DNA from: Paenibacillus phytorum
GTDB taxonomy: Bacteria; Bacillota; Bacilli; Paenibacillales; NBRC-103111
Reading direction: 5' to 3'
Length of the DNA stretch: 64,000 nt
NCBI RefSeq assembly: GCF_013141715.1
Contig: NZ_WHOA01000023.1
Coordinates: 62,001 to 126,000 of the forward strand
Below are positions 26,355 through 36,002 of the stretch, in pieces (within the stretch, counting starts at the first letter, position 1; every line of letters starts with the position of its first letter). The translations under genes and the position numbers were made by a program. Under the pieces are notes generated by a model. That model was not told the origin of the DNA. It did not search any database and was given only the letters and a program-made list of their open reading frames with translations.

Positions 26355-28418
26355 ATGAAGTCATCCATTATGGATGATCCGAAGAAAAAAGAAATTACCA
26401 AAAAGCGGCACTTTTCGTTTCGGATCAATATATTTTTCTTTGTAACGTTTTTATTATTTTCTGTCTTAATCGTCCGTTTGGCTATCTTACAATTCGTTCA
26501 AGCCAAAGATCTTAAAGAGGCAGAGAATACAAATACGAATCAGACCACGAGTATCGCTCCCATTCGAGGCAATATCTACGACTCTACAAAATCTCCTCTG
26601 GCTTATACGATTCCTGTTCAGTCCTTGTTTTTCCGAGTTGAACCAGGTCAACAAGACAAGAAGGATGAAATTATTGCGCTTGCTAAGCGGTTAAAGGTTG
26701 ATGTTTTTGACAAATATGCCAAACCGAATTCGATTAGCCCAACACCCGAAGAGATCGTTCTAGCGATGGATTTAGGTTACGATATCAATAAAAATAAGGT
26801 GAAAGATCCGAGTTACTATTGGGTTCCGCGACGGCTTAAGGCTGATTTATCCAAAGGAGAAATCGCCTATTTACTTGAGCATAGAGATGAATTTAAGTGG
26901 CTAGAAGTAACGGAGGAGAGTATCCGTACCTATGAGATGGATGATGATAATACGACGATTGCCACACATTTGGTTGGATATTTAAAATCATTTTCTACAC
27001 AAACGGCCAAAGATATCTATGAAGATAGCCCAAATAGCAAAGAGTACCTGAACTCTGAAAATGTCGGATTTGATGGTATCGAACGCATGTATCAGGATGA
27101 GCTGCGCGGTAAAAACGGGAGCAGGAAATATCCAGTAAATGCGGCTATGAAAATTATTGGAAGAGCCGAAGTGACAGCGCCTATCAAAGGGAATAATCTA
27201 TATCTTTCGATTAATAAAGATATTCAGAAGGCAACAGAGAGAATGCTGGAGAGTCATATTAAATATTTACGCAGCCCCACTCATGCCAATGATTTGTATA
27301 TGAAAACTGGGATGAAGGCTTCTTCCGGTTTTGCCGTTGCGATGGAAGTGGATACAGGGCGCGTTGTCACAATGGCAAACTATCCGGATTACGATGCTAA
27401 TGCTTGGACCGGAGGTATTTCGCCAAATATTTACAAGGAAATTGGTACGTATATTTCTAATGGATCCATCATGACAGCTAAATCCAAATATCCGGACGAA
27501 AAAGAAAATGCGAAGCATCCCTCTTCCATTGTTTTTATGGGTTCAACCATTAAGCCTTTGTCTGTATTAATAGGTCTTGAGGAGAAATTATTCGGCGCTT
27601 ATGAGGACTATTACGATACAGGATCTTTTAGCTTTGGTAAGGGTGGCACCAGCACAATCTCGAACTCTGGTAAAGCTGCTTATGGACCGATTAATGCTTC
27701 GTCCGCTATTGAACACTCTTCTAACACGTATATGTCAGCAAAAGTGGGCATTCCCTTTTATTTGAAATATGGGGGAGAAACGCCAAAGGTCACAACGAAA
27801 TGGGCAGAATACCTTGCGAAATTTGGCATGGGCGTGAAAACAGGAAGCGGTCTTCCAGGTGAATTCGCAGGTTCGAATGATTTTATTAAAAATGCCCAGA
27901 AAGACAGTTACCAATCAGCAATGGTCTATGCTTCATGGGGTCAAAATGAAAAAACGACTACCTTGCAGCTCGCTCAATATACAGCTACACTAGCCAGTCG
28001 TGGGAAACGTATGAAGCCTCTTTTCGTAGATGAAATTCGAGACTACCAAGGTGAATTAGTTAAAAAAGTTGAGCCAGAGGTTATTCAGGATTCTTCCTCT
28101 GAATTTTCTAAAGAAGATTGGAATGTCATCATTCATGGGATGAAAAGTGGCGCCGAGGGCATTGAGGAATTACCGTATAATGTAGCACGCAAAACAGGTA
28201 CATCGACGCAAGCAGTATCGGGAGGCACGGTAGAAAACGCCGTATTTATCGCCTTTGCTCCCGTAGAGAATCCAAAACTTGCCGTTGCAGTTGTTGTACC
28301 TGAAGGTGGATTCGGACGTTATGGGGCATCCCCGATAGCAGCCAAAATCTTTGAGGCTTATGACGCGGCGAACGACGGTATTCTTACGAAGCTGGGCGGC
28401 GGGAAAAGGCCGTGGTAA
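26355..28418 (+). CDS. Class B penicillin-binding protein (transpeptidase)
   Basis: A 687-residue PBP2-type peptidoglycan transpeptidase. A single N-terminal anchor (about residues 25-46) is followed by a dimerisation region and the transpeptidase domain. The active-site motif STIK is at about residue 397, SSN lies in IEHSSNTY, and KTGT in ARKTGTSTQ. ATG 26355 has a GAGAGGCG site; ATG 26370 is an alternative. It resembles PbpA/MrdA-like elongation or sporulation PBPs, but no rod genes are adjacent, so the exact class is uncertain. Confidence 0.92.
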   Translation: MKSSIMDDPKKKEITKKRHFSFRINIFFFVTFLLFSVLIVRLAILQFVQAKDLKEAENTNTNQTTSIAPIRGNIYDSTKSPLAYTIPVQSLFFRVEPGQQDKKDEIIALAKRLKVDVFDKYAKPNSISPTPEEIVLAMDLGYDINKNKVKDPSYYWVPRRLKADLSKGEIAYLLEHRDEFKWLEVTEESIRTYEMDDDNTTIATHLVGYLKSFSTQTAKDIYEDSPNSKEYLNSENVGFDGIERMYQDELRGKNGSRKYPVNAAMKIIGRAEVTAPIKGNNLYLSINKDIQKATERMLESHIKYLRSPTHANDLYMKTGMKASSGFAVAMEVDTGRVVTMANYPDYDANAWTGGISPNIYKEIGTYISNGSIMTAKSKYPDEKENAKHPSSIVFMGSTIKPLSVLIGLEEKLFGAYEDYYDTGSFSFGKGGTSTISNSGKAAYGPINASSAIEHSSNTYMSAKVGIPFYLKYGGETPKVTTKWAEYLAKFGMGVKTGSGLPGEFAGSNDFIKNAQKDSYQSAMVYASWGQNEKTTTLQLAQYTATLASRGKRMKPLFVDEIRDYQGELVKKVEPEVIQDSSSEFSKEDWNVIIHGMKSGAEGIEELPYNVARKTGTSTQAVSGGTVENAVFIAFAPVENPKLAVAVVVPEGGFGRYGASPIAAKIFEAYDAANDGILTKLGGGKRPW

Positions 28419-28510
28419 TTGATAAGAATTACAGGAAAAGCTTTATTCGAAATCGTCCCAACAGTGTGGATCAAATGGTATTGGAAGGTAATAAATAAAG
28501 GTGAATATAA

Positions 28511-28540
28511 AGGGGGATCTGCGGAAGCAGGTCCTTTTTC
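28511..28540 (+). terminator. Terminator after the PBP gene
   Basis: GGGGGATCTGC pairs with GCAGGTCC around a GGAA loop, followed by a T-run. It is about 100 bp past the stop. Confidence 0.75.
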
Positions 28541-28570
28541 TGTTTTTGGGTTAGGGATCGTATGTTTAAT

Positions 28571-28827
28571 ATTCGCGGTTGAATGATGATGTAAAAAGTA
28601 CTACAATTCTGCCTAAATCTCGCCTCTCTCCCTTCATTGTTGCATAACGTACAACAATTTGATCCTGAATAGGCCATTTCTCAGCAATGGGCTCGAAATG
28701 TTGTACAAACTACAACTTCAAGTTGCAAAATAGCCTTTGAGCGTGTGAATTGTTGTAGATAATACAACAATGGGGAACCACTATTGCTCATCTGCCCTCA
28801 CGAAAGTTGAATGACTCTAAAATCGAA
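28571..28827 (+). repeat. Four-palindrome dispersed repeat, copy 1
   Basis: This 257-bp element matches the reverse complement of 35646-35901 along its whole length. It holds four 17-bp sites of the form GTTGTA-N5-TACAAC, at 28588 (degenerate), 28639, 28700 and 28752, spaced 51, 61 and 52 bp. The 28752 site extends to a perfect 8-bp TTGTTGTA/TACAACAA pair. The 812-bp gap between the PBP gene and asnB holds this repeat, a terminator and the asnB promoter, and no supportable gene. Confidence 0.88.
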
Positions 28828-29163
28828 TTTTGGAATTATAAATTCCAGTTGTGAATTAATTGACAGTTTATGTTCTACAACAATTCAGCCTTTTTATCGT
28901 CTTTAGAGTTACTTTTCAAACAGTATACAAGTACAGGAACCGTTTCCCATCCTTGATCATATCCTAGTGTAGGGGATAGGACATTTTCCAACCCAAAAGT
29001 TGCACAAGGCAAACTTTTATGCGTAGAGGAAAGGTGGAGGAATGTATGAAAAAAACCAGGTTATCAGCTTCATTAAAGCGACTTCTGATTTCCATCATTT
29101 TTCTATAGGATACAGCGCTTTCACGTACTTTCATCGCATTTCCAGTATGACGGACAGATATGG

Positions 29164-29169
29164 TATACT
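29164..29169 (+). promoter_or_regulatory. Candidate asnB promoter (extended -10)
   Basis: TATACT preceded by TGG, 61 bp before the asnB start. No good -35. Its position rules out the longer upstream reading frame as the true start. Confidence 0.5.
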
Positions 29170-29230
29170 AATATATCGGTTGTCGAATAGAAAGATTGAT
29201 GATGAATGGTACGGAGGAGTGAGTTTCACC

Positions 29231-31105
29231 ATGTGTGGTATTACGGGTGTAATGTATTTTGAAGATAGAGAACCAACCACTGCAATGTTGCAGCAAATGA
29301 CAGATGTTATTGTTCATCGGGGTCCGAACGATTCCGGTTTTTGGACGGATAATCGAATTGGTCTTGGCTTTCGCCGCTTGTCTGTTATTGACCTGAAAGA
29401 AGGACATCAGCCTTTGGCTAATGAGGATGATTCTGTGTGGATCATTTTCAACGGGGAAATTTATAATTATAAAGCCCTGCGCAGTATGCTGCAGGAGCGT
29501 GGGCATCAATTCCGCACGCAAAGTGATACGGAGGTTATCGTTCACCTCTATGAGGAGTATGGAGAGGAATGCGTCAAACACATGCGCGGCATGTTTGGCT
29601 TCGTTATCTGGGACAAGAAAAAGAAGCAGCTGTTCGGTGCGAGAGACCACTTCGGCATTAAGCCGTTTTACTATCATGTCAATGACCGTCAGTTCTTGTT
29701 CGGCTCCGAAATTAAGAGCTTGTTGGCTGCGGACGGCATGAACCGGTTGATCCATACGGACAGCTTGCTGAACTATCTGACCTTTCAATACGTGCCGGAG
29801 CCTAACACTATGTTCCATGGCATACATAAGCTTCCCCCAGGGCATACGGTCAAAATAACGTTCGACGGAGAAATGTCGATACATAAATATTGGGATCCTA
29901 TGTTTGAGCCGGAGGAGCGCCCGTTTGACGAGTACGTGGAACAAATTCGTGAAACATTGAAGGATTCGGTCAAGCTCCACATGGTGAGTGATGTGGATCG
30001 CGGGTGCTTCTTGTCGAGCGGGATTGACTCGACGGCGATTGCTACACATATGCGGAATATCGAACCGATCCGCACGTTCTCCGTTGGCTTCGAAGGCGCC
30101 AACAATGAAACGCCGATTGCCGCCCAAACGGCTGCGACACTCGGCACAGAGCATTACGACAAAATCATCACGCAGGATGATTTCTTCGGCACGATGCCGA
30201 AGGCGATCTGGCACCAGGACGAGCCTGTCGCCGATCCTTCGGCCATTGCCCTTTATCACGTGGCGAAGCTTGCGCGCGAGCACGTGACGGTTGTTCTGTC
30301 CGGCGAAGGCGCGGACGAGCTGTTCGGCGGCTACCGCATTTATCGCGAGCCGCAATCATTGCGTCCGATCGACCAGCTGCCGCCATCGGTGAAGCGCATG
30401 CTGAACCGCTTTGCCCGGATGCTGCCAAGCAGTGTGAAGGGCCGCAACTACTTGCTGCGCGGCACTACACCGCTTGAGGAGCGTTTCCTCGGCAACGCCA
30501 AGATTTTCTCCGAGGATATGAAAGCGGAGGTACTGCGCCTTGATAGTGAGATGCTGCGCAACTATAAGAATCCAGTGCAAATTGCTGGCGATTATTACAG
30601 CAAGACGCAGCATCTTGATCCTGTGAGCCGGATGCAGTATATCGACATGAATCTATGGATGCCTGGCGATATTCTGATGAAGGCTGACAAGATGACGATG
30701 GCACACTCACTCGAGCTGCGTGTTCCTTTCCTCGATAAGGAACTGTTCGAAGTGGCACGCCGTATTCCAGCAAAGTACCGAATCGCGAATGGAACGACGA
30801 AGTACATTTTCCGCAAGGCCATGGAAGGTATCATCCCTGATCCTATCCTGAACCGTCCGAAGCTGGGCTTCCCGGTACCGCTGCGCGATTGGATGAAAGG
30901 TTCGATGGGCGATATGGTCCTTGAGCAAATTAAGTCCAGCGGGATTGAAGATTACATTGACATCAACGCTGTGGAGCGCATGCTGCATAAGCATCGTAAT
31001 GGTCAGGGCGACTATGCTCGCCGCATTTGGACCATCTATATTTTTGCCCTCTGGCATGTGACATTTATGGAAGAACTGCCTAAGAAAGTGCTCGCTGCTT
31101 ACTAG
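29231..31105 (+). CDS. asnB: Asparagine synthetase (glutamine-hydrolysing)
   Basis: A 624-residue enzyme making asparagine from aspartate, glutamine and ATP. The protein begins MCGITGV, giving the Cys2 nucleophile of the Ntn glutaminase domain, with HRGPND and FNGEIYNY. The synthetase domain has the ATP pyrophosphatase loop LSSGIDSTA. ATG 29231 is forced by the need for Cys at position 2; GGAGGAG lies 11-13 bases upstream. The middle of the gene (about 30050-30500) is clearly more GC-rich than its flanks. The closest B. subtilis relatives are the AsnB/AsnO type. Confidence 0.95.
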   Translation: MCGITGVMYFEDREPTTAMLQQMTDVIVHRGPNDSGFWTDNRIGLGFRRLSVIDLKEGHQPLANEDDSVWIIFNGEIYNYKALRSMLQERGHQFRTQSDTEVIVHLYEEYGEECVKHMRGMFGFVIWDKKKKQLFGARDHFGIKPFYYHVNDRQFLFGSEIKSLLAADGMNRLIHTDSLLNYLTFQYVPEPNTMFHGIHKLPPGHTVKITFDGEMSIHKYWDPMFEPEERPFDEYVEQIRETLKDSVKLHMVSDVDRGCFLSSGIDSTAIATHMRNIEPIRTFSVGFEGANNETPIAAQTAATLGTEHYDKIITQDDFFGTMPKAIWHQDEPVADPSAIALYHVAKLAREHVTVVLSGEGADELFGGYRIYREPQSLRPIDQLPPSVKRMLNRFARMLPSSVKGRNYLLRGTTPLEERFLGNAKIFSEDMKAEVLRLDSEMLRNYKNPVQIAGDYYSKTQHLDPVSRMQYIDMNLWMPGDILMKADKMTMAHSLELRVPFLDKELFEVARRIPAKYRIANGTTKYIFRKAMEGIIPDPILNRPKLGFPVPLRDWMKGSMGDMVLEQIKSSGIEDYIDINAVERMLHKHRNGQGDYARRIWTIYIFALWHVTFMEELPKKVLAAY

Positions 31106-31140
31106 GTCTACTAATGACGTAGAGACAGGGGATGGGAAAC

Positions 31141-31881
31141 GTGGGATCTTATAAATTACTTGCCCTCGATATGGATGGCACCTTGCTGGACGATGACAAA
31201 AAAATATCTGTTGAAAACCGAGAAGCGATTCAGGAAGCCACTAAAACGGGTAAGATCGTTATTATGTCTACAGGACGCGGAGCTGTAAGCGCCATGCCTT
31301 ATATTCAGGAGCTAGGGCTTACCTCACCGCTTGTCGTGGTAAATGGGAGTGAAGTATGGGAGTCTCCGACTAAATTACTTAAGCGGACCCTGCTTCCTGC
31401 TGAGACGGTACTTAATTTACATAGTCTAGCTCTAACGTATGATTGTTGGTGGTGGGCTTATTCTGTAGAAGGTGTGTTCAATCGTGAGAGCGAAGCCATG
31501 GACATTGACAGGCAAGAATGGCTAAAGTTCGGTTATTTCACCGAAAATATGGAGAAACTTCAGCAAATCCGGGACATCGTAGAGGGATGGGGAACACTTG
31601 AAATAACGAATTCCCATCCATCTAATATTGAACTTAACCCACTAGGCATTAGTAAGGCTAGCGGCGTGGAGACTGTATGTCAGCTTCTAGGCATTAACAT
31701 GTCCGAAGTCATTGCCATGGGGGATAGTGAGAACGACATCGCGATGATTCGTGAAGTAGGTCTTGGTGTAGCTATGGGTAATGCACAGGATGAAGTGAAG
31801 CGAATTGCCGATATTACGACCGTTACCAACAATGAACATGCCATAGCTAAAGTGATTCGCACTTATATGCTGGAGAAGTAG
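31141..31881 (+). CDS. Cof-type HAD-IIB phosphatase
   Basis: A 246-residue HAD phosphatase with the C2 cap of the Cof family. Motif I is LALDMDGTLLDD with both aspartates, motif II the Thr in MSTGRG, and motif IV is AMGDSENDIAMI. GTG 31141 is used: AGGGG lies nine bases upstream, whereas the ATG at 31132 directly abuts it. Sugar-phosphate or flavin-phosphate substrates are typical of the family; none can be assigned. Confidence 0.92.
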   Translation: MGSYKLLALDMDGTLLDDDKKISVENREAIQEATKTGKIVIMSTGRGAVSAMPYIQELGLTSPLVVVNGSEVWESPTKLLKRTLLPAETVLNLHSLALTYDCWWWAYSVEGVFNRESEAMDIDRQEWLKFGYFTENMEKLQQIRDIVEGWGTLEITNSHPSNIELNPLGISKASGVETVCQLLGINMSEVIAMGDSENDIAMIREVGLGVAMGNAQDEVKRIADITTVTNNEHAIAKVIRTYMLEK

Positions 31882-31918
31882 AAGTGATAAACCACTTAGA
31901 TTGGAGGAGATGCAATCA

Positions 31919-32398
31919 ATGATCACCTTAGGCTGGACATTAGTTATCCTTTTATTTGTAGTGGGTATGATTGGTGCTGTTTATCCGGTGCTACCCGGTG
32001 TGTTAGCGATTTATGGAGCTTTCTTCATCTATGGTTGGTTGATTAGCTTCGAACCGTTCGGCGTCTGGTTCTGGATTATCCAATCCTTGATTGTCATCAT
32101 CATCATGGTGGCCGATTACGCAGTAGGTGCGCTAGGGGTAAAGAAGTTCGGAGGCTCTAAGGCAGCTATCATCGGAAGTACAATTGGTCTTATCATTGGA
32201 CCTTTTGTTATTCCAGCTTTCGGCTTACTAATTGGCCCCTTCTTAGGCGCAGTGATTGGTGAAATCATCATCGGTACGTCGTGGAAAAAGGCGATAAGTG
32301 CCGGTGTTGGTTCTGTGCTCGGTTTCTTTGCAAGCAGTGCGGTGAAAATTGCGCTTCAGCTGGCGATGATTATTATCTTTTTAATCTGGGTTTTTTAA
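31919..32398 (+). CDS. DUF456 family membrane protein
   Basis: A 159-residue protein with about four hydrophobic segments and Gly-rich turns (GMIGAVYPVLPGVL, GPFLGAVIGE) that mark DUF456. TTGGAGGAGA sits nine bases before ATG 31919. It is between a HAD phosphatase and a MOP flippase on the same strand, probably in one transcript. Function unknown. Confidence 0.8.
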   Translation: MITLGWTLVILLFVVGMIGAVYPVLPGVLAIYGAFFIYGWLISFEPFGVWFWIIQSLIVIIIMVADYAVGALGVKKFGGSKAAIIGSTIGLIIGPFVIPAFGLLIGPFLGAVIGEIIIGTSWKKAISAGVGSVLGFFASSAVKIALQLAMIIIFLIWVF

Positions 32399-32431
32399 TG
32401 GAATGAATACTGTAAGAGAGTAGGAACGGAC

Positions 32432-34105
32432 TTGACGAAGGAAACCAAAGATTCTCTAGTAAAAGGGACGCTCATTCTCACCGTGGCCGCGCTAATAGCG
32501 CGGTTTCTCGGCGTTTTCCAGCGAATTCCGCTGGTGCATTTGCTTCATGAAGAAGGAATGGGCAGTTATTCCATTGCTTTTAATCTATATTCGATCTTAC
32601 TTGTTGTAGCAACAGCAGGTATCCCCAGCGCACTAAGCAAAATGGTGTCCGAGAAATATGCGATCGGAAGACCCGCAGAAGCGCAGCGGATTTATCGCGC
32701 GGCAATATGGTTTGCCATCGTAGCTGGAGCCGTGATGACGGTACTACTTTATGTCTTTGCACCGATCTATGCCGAGCACATTTCGCATGGTGGACCGGAT
32801 GCCACGCTAGCTACTCGCGCTATAGCGCCAGCCATGCTGTTCTTCCCGCTTATAGCCATCATGCGGGGCTATTTCCAAGGTAGACAAAACATGATGCCTA
32901 ACGGGATTTCACAGGTTGTGGAACAAATATTTAGACTCGTAACCTCAATCGGACTGGCATTTATTTTATTGAACATCAGCTTAGGTTGGGGAGTTGCAGG
33001 CGCATCATTCGGAGGGGTTATGGGAGGGATTGCGGCACTTGCCGTTATGCTTTACTATGCCTTGAAGCTGAAGCGTAGAGATGCGCAGTCGAATATAGCG
33101 GCCGAACAGACAGCAGCGGGAAGCACGCAATCGCCACAAGCACATACGCCAGTTCGTTATAGTGAAATCTATCGCAGCTTATTGAAGCTGTCGATTCCGA
33201 TCGTTATTTTCTCAGTGACGGTTACACTTGTGTATGCGATCGACACTTCTATCATTATCCCGCTCTTAGAAGGGACAATTGGCAGAAGCGAAGCGCTTGG
33301 GCTTGTTGGTATCATAGGAGGACGTGCCCAGTCCTTGGCGGGAATTCCGATTATTTTGGCCATCGCGCTTAGTCAATCCGTCGTTCCCATCATCTCAGCG
33401 GCCTACTCCCGCAAAGATATGAAACAGGTTGGTCACCATACAACTCGGGTGCTTCAACTCTCAATTCTTTCTGGGTTACCGGCCGTATTGGTAATTGCCA
33501 TTGCTGCCCGTCCATTAGATTTCTTCATGTTCGGGCATGAGGATACCGCTTTCGGTATGAGTCATGGACCTCACATGATTTCACTGCTCACATTAGGAGC
33601 TATGTTTCAAATTGTGATGCAAACATCGGGCGCTGTCCTTATGGGCATGGGCCGAATGAAACCGCTGATGCTGCATGTTGCCGTTGGTATTGCGGTCAAG
33701 CTAGCTGGTAGCTTCTTACTTGCTCAGTGGTTTGGCATCTATGGAATCATCGGCTCAACGGGTCTTTGTTTTATTGTCATGTCTTGGCTCAATTTACGCT
33801 CACTTCGTAAAGAAGTCGACTTTACGATCCTCGGACGTCGTTTCATCGGATTACTGTTTTCAATCGTCGTCATAGTTATCCTTGGTTTAGGGGCAGAATG
33901 GCTCACACATACGTATGTGCATCCAACTAGCTTGTATCGATTAAATGAAGGAATAAATGCTGTACTTGTTTGTGGCTTCTCGGCTGCCTTGTATCCATTG
34001 ATGCTGATGGTTACACGTGTTGTAACGAAGGACGATGTGAAAAACTTCCCATCGCCAGTACAAAAGCTAATCGGCAAAGTGAGTCGTCTTATCAAACGTT
34101 CCTAG
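32432..34105 (+). CDS. SpoVB-like MOP-superfamily flippase
   Basis: A 557-residue polysaccharide/lipid-linked precursor flippase with about 14 membrane segments. The N-terminus LVKGTLILTVAALIARFLGVFQRIPL and AGIPSALSKMVSEKYA match the SpoVB/MurJ-like group that moves lipid II or similar precursors. TTG 32432 is used, with GTAGGAACGG upstream; this start is only moderately supported. It could serve spore cortex or vegetative wall synthesis. Confidence 0.85.
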   Translation: MTKETKDSLVKGTLILTVAALIARFLGVFQRIPLVHLLHEEGMGSYSIAFNLYSILLVVATAGIPSALSKMVSEKYAIGRPAEAQRIYRAAIWFAIVAGAVMTVLLYVFAPIYAEHISHGGPDATLATRAIAPAMLFFPLIAIMRGYFQGRQNMMPNGISQVVEQIFRLVTSIGLAFILLNISLGWGVAGASFGGVMGGIAALAVMLYYALKLKRRDAQSNIAAEQTAAGSTQSPQAHTPVRYSEIYRSLLKLSIPIVIFSVTVTLVYAIDTSIIIPLLEGTIGRSEALGLVGIIGGRAQSLAGIPIILAIALSQSVVPIISAAYSRKDMKQVGHHTTRVLQLSILSGLPAVLVIAIAARPLDFFMFGHEDTAFGMSHGPHMISLLTLGAMFQIVMQTSGAVLMGMGRMKPLMLHVAVGIAVKLAGSFLLAQWFGIYGIIGSTGLCFIVMSWLNLRSLRKEVDFTILGRRFIGLLFSIVVIVILGLGAEWLTHTYVHPTSLYRLNEGINAVLVCGFSAALYPLMLMVTRVVTKDDVKNFPSPVQKLIGKVSRLIKRS

Positions 34106-34115
34106 CCAAGCTGAG

Positions 34116-35474
34116 TTAGCGAATCACTTTCTTAATCGCTTGGGCAGCTACAATACCTAACTCAATCTTGCTTAAACCAAAGTACACTTCTTTCGTTAAA
34201 TCATAAGGAATCGGTACAGGAATGGAGTGCATATGCACCAATGGCTCCTTCACTTTCGTAAACCAATCACCGGGCTCTACGGGGGCCAAGCTCCTGTCAG
34301 GCCATACCGATGTAAGCTTAGGACTATAAAACGGCTGTGTTCCTTTCTTAAGGGCATAGCCATCCAGCCTCTCCTGATATTTCATATCGGGAGGGGTTTT
34401 TCTTATTTGTGCAAAAAGGTGAGGCCAGTAATCGGAACGTGATCCAGTGTGGGGAGTTGTGGCCGCAAATCTAAGCACGCCTTGAAGTACTTCAGGTGCT
34501 CCGTAAAGTATCGCATACAAGCTTTTTCCGAATTCGATGCGTTCTGTTAAGCTAGCGAAATTCTCAAGTATCAGTCCAGCCAGATGCGGCCCAGGTGCTT
34601 GTGTTTCGATCGATGCGGGAAAAAAGGGAAACCCGATTTGATTCAATTGCAGCCATGCTTGTGTTTTGAACAAAGGCGTATTCAACACGTTTTGCTGAAT
34701 CTGTTTATTCTTTACTATTCGTTGTTCGATGTAGTTTTGCTCATTAACAATAAGTGCAATGGTTAGCGCGGCCGATTCTTGATACATCCAAAAGTCCTTC
34801 CAAACAGGGACCATCCAGGATGAGATGTTCATATGCGGTAGGAGATGAAACAAACTAATCTTTCGTCTCTTACTTTCGCCGTAAAGCAGTAGTTGAGGAT
34901 AAGCATCTTGAAAAATAAGACCGTTCGCTCGTTCCAGAAAAGCAAATAGATGCTGGGCCAATTCATTGCTTATCAAATGTGGCAGCAGCTCCCCACGAAG
35001 ATCGGTCATACACCAACCCCCGTTGCGTGAAACCATATGGGCAAGCAGTGCCCAGTGAAGCTCCGGATTAGCTTGATAACAAGACCAATACGCATTAGTT
35101 CGTGTCACATTATTTCGGTTTTCCCGCTGAGTGCGTTCCTTGATTTGATGCACAATCACCTTCTCATCAGTGGAGAGAGGAGAACTTACGACACCGCTTT
35201 GCTGCAGATCTAATTGATGTTTTAGACCCTTTTCCAGCCGTCCTATGAATGCTGTCGTGACAGGAATTTCCTCCAAAGGACCAACTATTTTAGCAGAGGA
35301 ATGCAAAAGCAGCGATGCTTGCTGTTTGAACAGCTGTGCGACTGCGTTCGGCAGTCCTCTCATTTTGCTGAGAACGCCTTTAACGTTCTTACCTCTGGGT
35401 TTGACTGTTCCTCCCAACACCAAATACCTCCCCGACCTTCTCCGAATCCTTGCCTCTAGTGTTTGCTTATTCAC
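34116..35474 (-). CDS. YppC-like protein (DUF2515)
   Basis: A 452-residue protein with mixed helical character and no clear signal peptide. The YWSCYQANPELHWALLAHMVSR-like core and GGWCMTDLRGELLP resemble the DUF2515/YppC proteins of spore formers. GTG 35474 gives this length but has no good ribosome site, so a downstream start is possible. It converges on the flippase gene with only 10 bp between. Function unknown. Confidence 0.7.
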   Translation of the reverse strand: MNKQTLEARIRRRSGRYLVLGGTVKPRGKNVKGVLSKMRGLPNAVAQLFKQQASLLLHSSAKIVGPLEEIPVTTAFIGRLEKGLKHQLDLQQSGVVSSPLSTDEKVIVHQIKERTQRENRNNVTRTNAYWSCYQANPELHWALLAHMVSRNGGWCMTDLRGELLPHLISNELAQHLFAFLERANGLIFQDAYPQLLLYGESKRRKISLFHLLPHMNISSWMVPVWKDFWMYQESAALTIALIVNEQNYIEQRIVKNKQIQQNVLNTPLFKTQAWLQLNQIGFPFFPASIETQAPGPHLAGLILENFASLTERIEFGKSLYAILYGAPEVLQGVLRFAATTPHTGSRSDYWPHLFAQIRKTPPDMKYQERLDGYALKKGTQPFYSPKLTSVWPDRSLAPVEPGDWFTKVKEPLVHMHSIPVPIPYDLTKEVYFGLSKIELGIVAAQAIKKVIR

Positions 35475-35645
35475 TTACAGGTATGTGGAAACGCGGCCAA
35501 TTATGGCTATGCTTTCCATCCTATTATTACCTAGAGGGATTAGGGGGATTACTCCTAAGAATGTAGTGGGAAGATGGTTTGCCAAGGAATTAATCGAGCG
35601 CAAAGAAAATTTAGAGGTAAGAAATGTAATGAATGAACAATATTT

Positions 35646-35901
35646 GATTTTATGGTCGTTCAGCAGCTTCGTTAGGGTAGATGGGTAATCGTGGTTACCA
35701 AGTTGTAATTTATACAACAAAACACACGCCAAAAGACTATTTTTCAAGTTTATGTTGCTGTTTATACAACATTTCGAACCCATTTGTTGCGAAATGGCCT
35801 TTATAGAGCCCAATTGTTGTACGTTATGCAACATTGAAGGGAGAGAGGCGGGATCTAGGCAGCAATTGTTGTACTTTCTACAACATCATTCAACCGAGAA
35901 T
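35646..35901 (-). repeat. Four-palindrome dispersed repeat, copy 2 (inverted)
   Basis: This 256-bp copy is inverted relative to 28571-28827. Four 17-bp sites lie at 35702, 35754, 35816 and 35868, spaced 52, 62 and 52 bp; three have intact GTTGTA-N5 left arms, and three end in TACAAC. The spacers differ in sequence from each other but match the corresponding spacers of copy 1. The 528-bp gap between the YppC-like gene and the 36003 gene holds only this repeat and short flanks; frames crossing it look like chance. Confidence 0.88.
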
Positions 35902-36002
35902 AGGGATTCATTCATCCGACAACCTTAAGTAAGCATGTTTGACGATAGATCCTGGTTTAAGATACTTAATGTAGAACAAGATTGGATGAATGAATTGACG
36001 GT

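Noticed and set aside
28850..28865. TGTGAATTAATTGACA upstream of asnB as a GlnR/TnrA site
   Set aside because: The two half sites are one base too close (N6 in place of N7), and it lies about 300 bp from the predicted asnB promoter.
29168..30355. Long minus-strand open frame (395 codons) opposite asnB
   Set aside because: It mirrors the GC-rich part of asnB; no ribosome site or family pattern, and the composition is Arg/His-rich as for antisense shadows.
35245..35688. Plus-strand frame of 147 codons
   Set aside because: It starts inside the minus-strand YppC-like gene, runs into the dispersed repeat and has no ribosome site.
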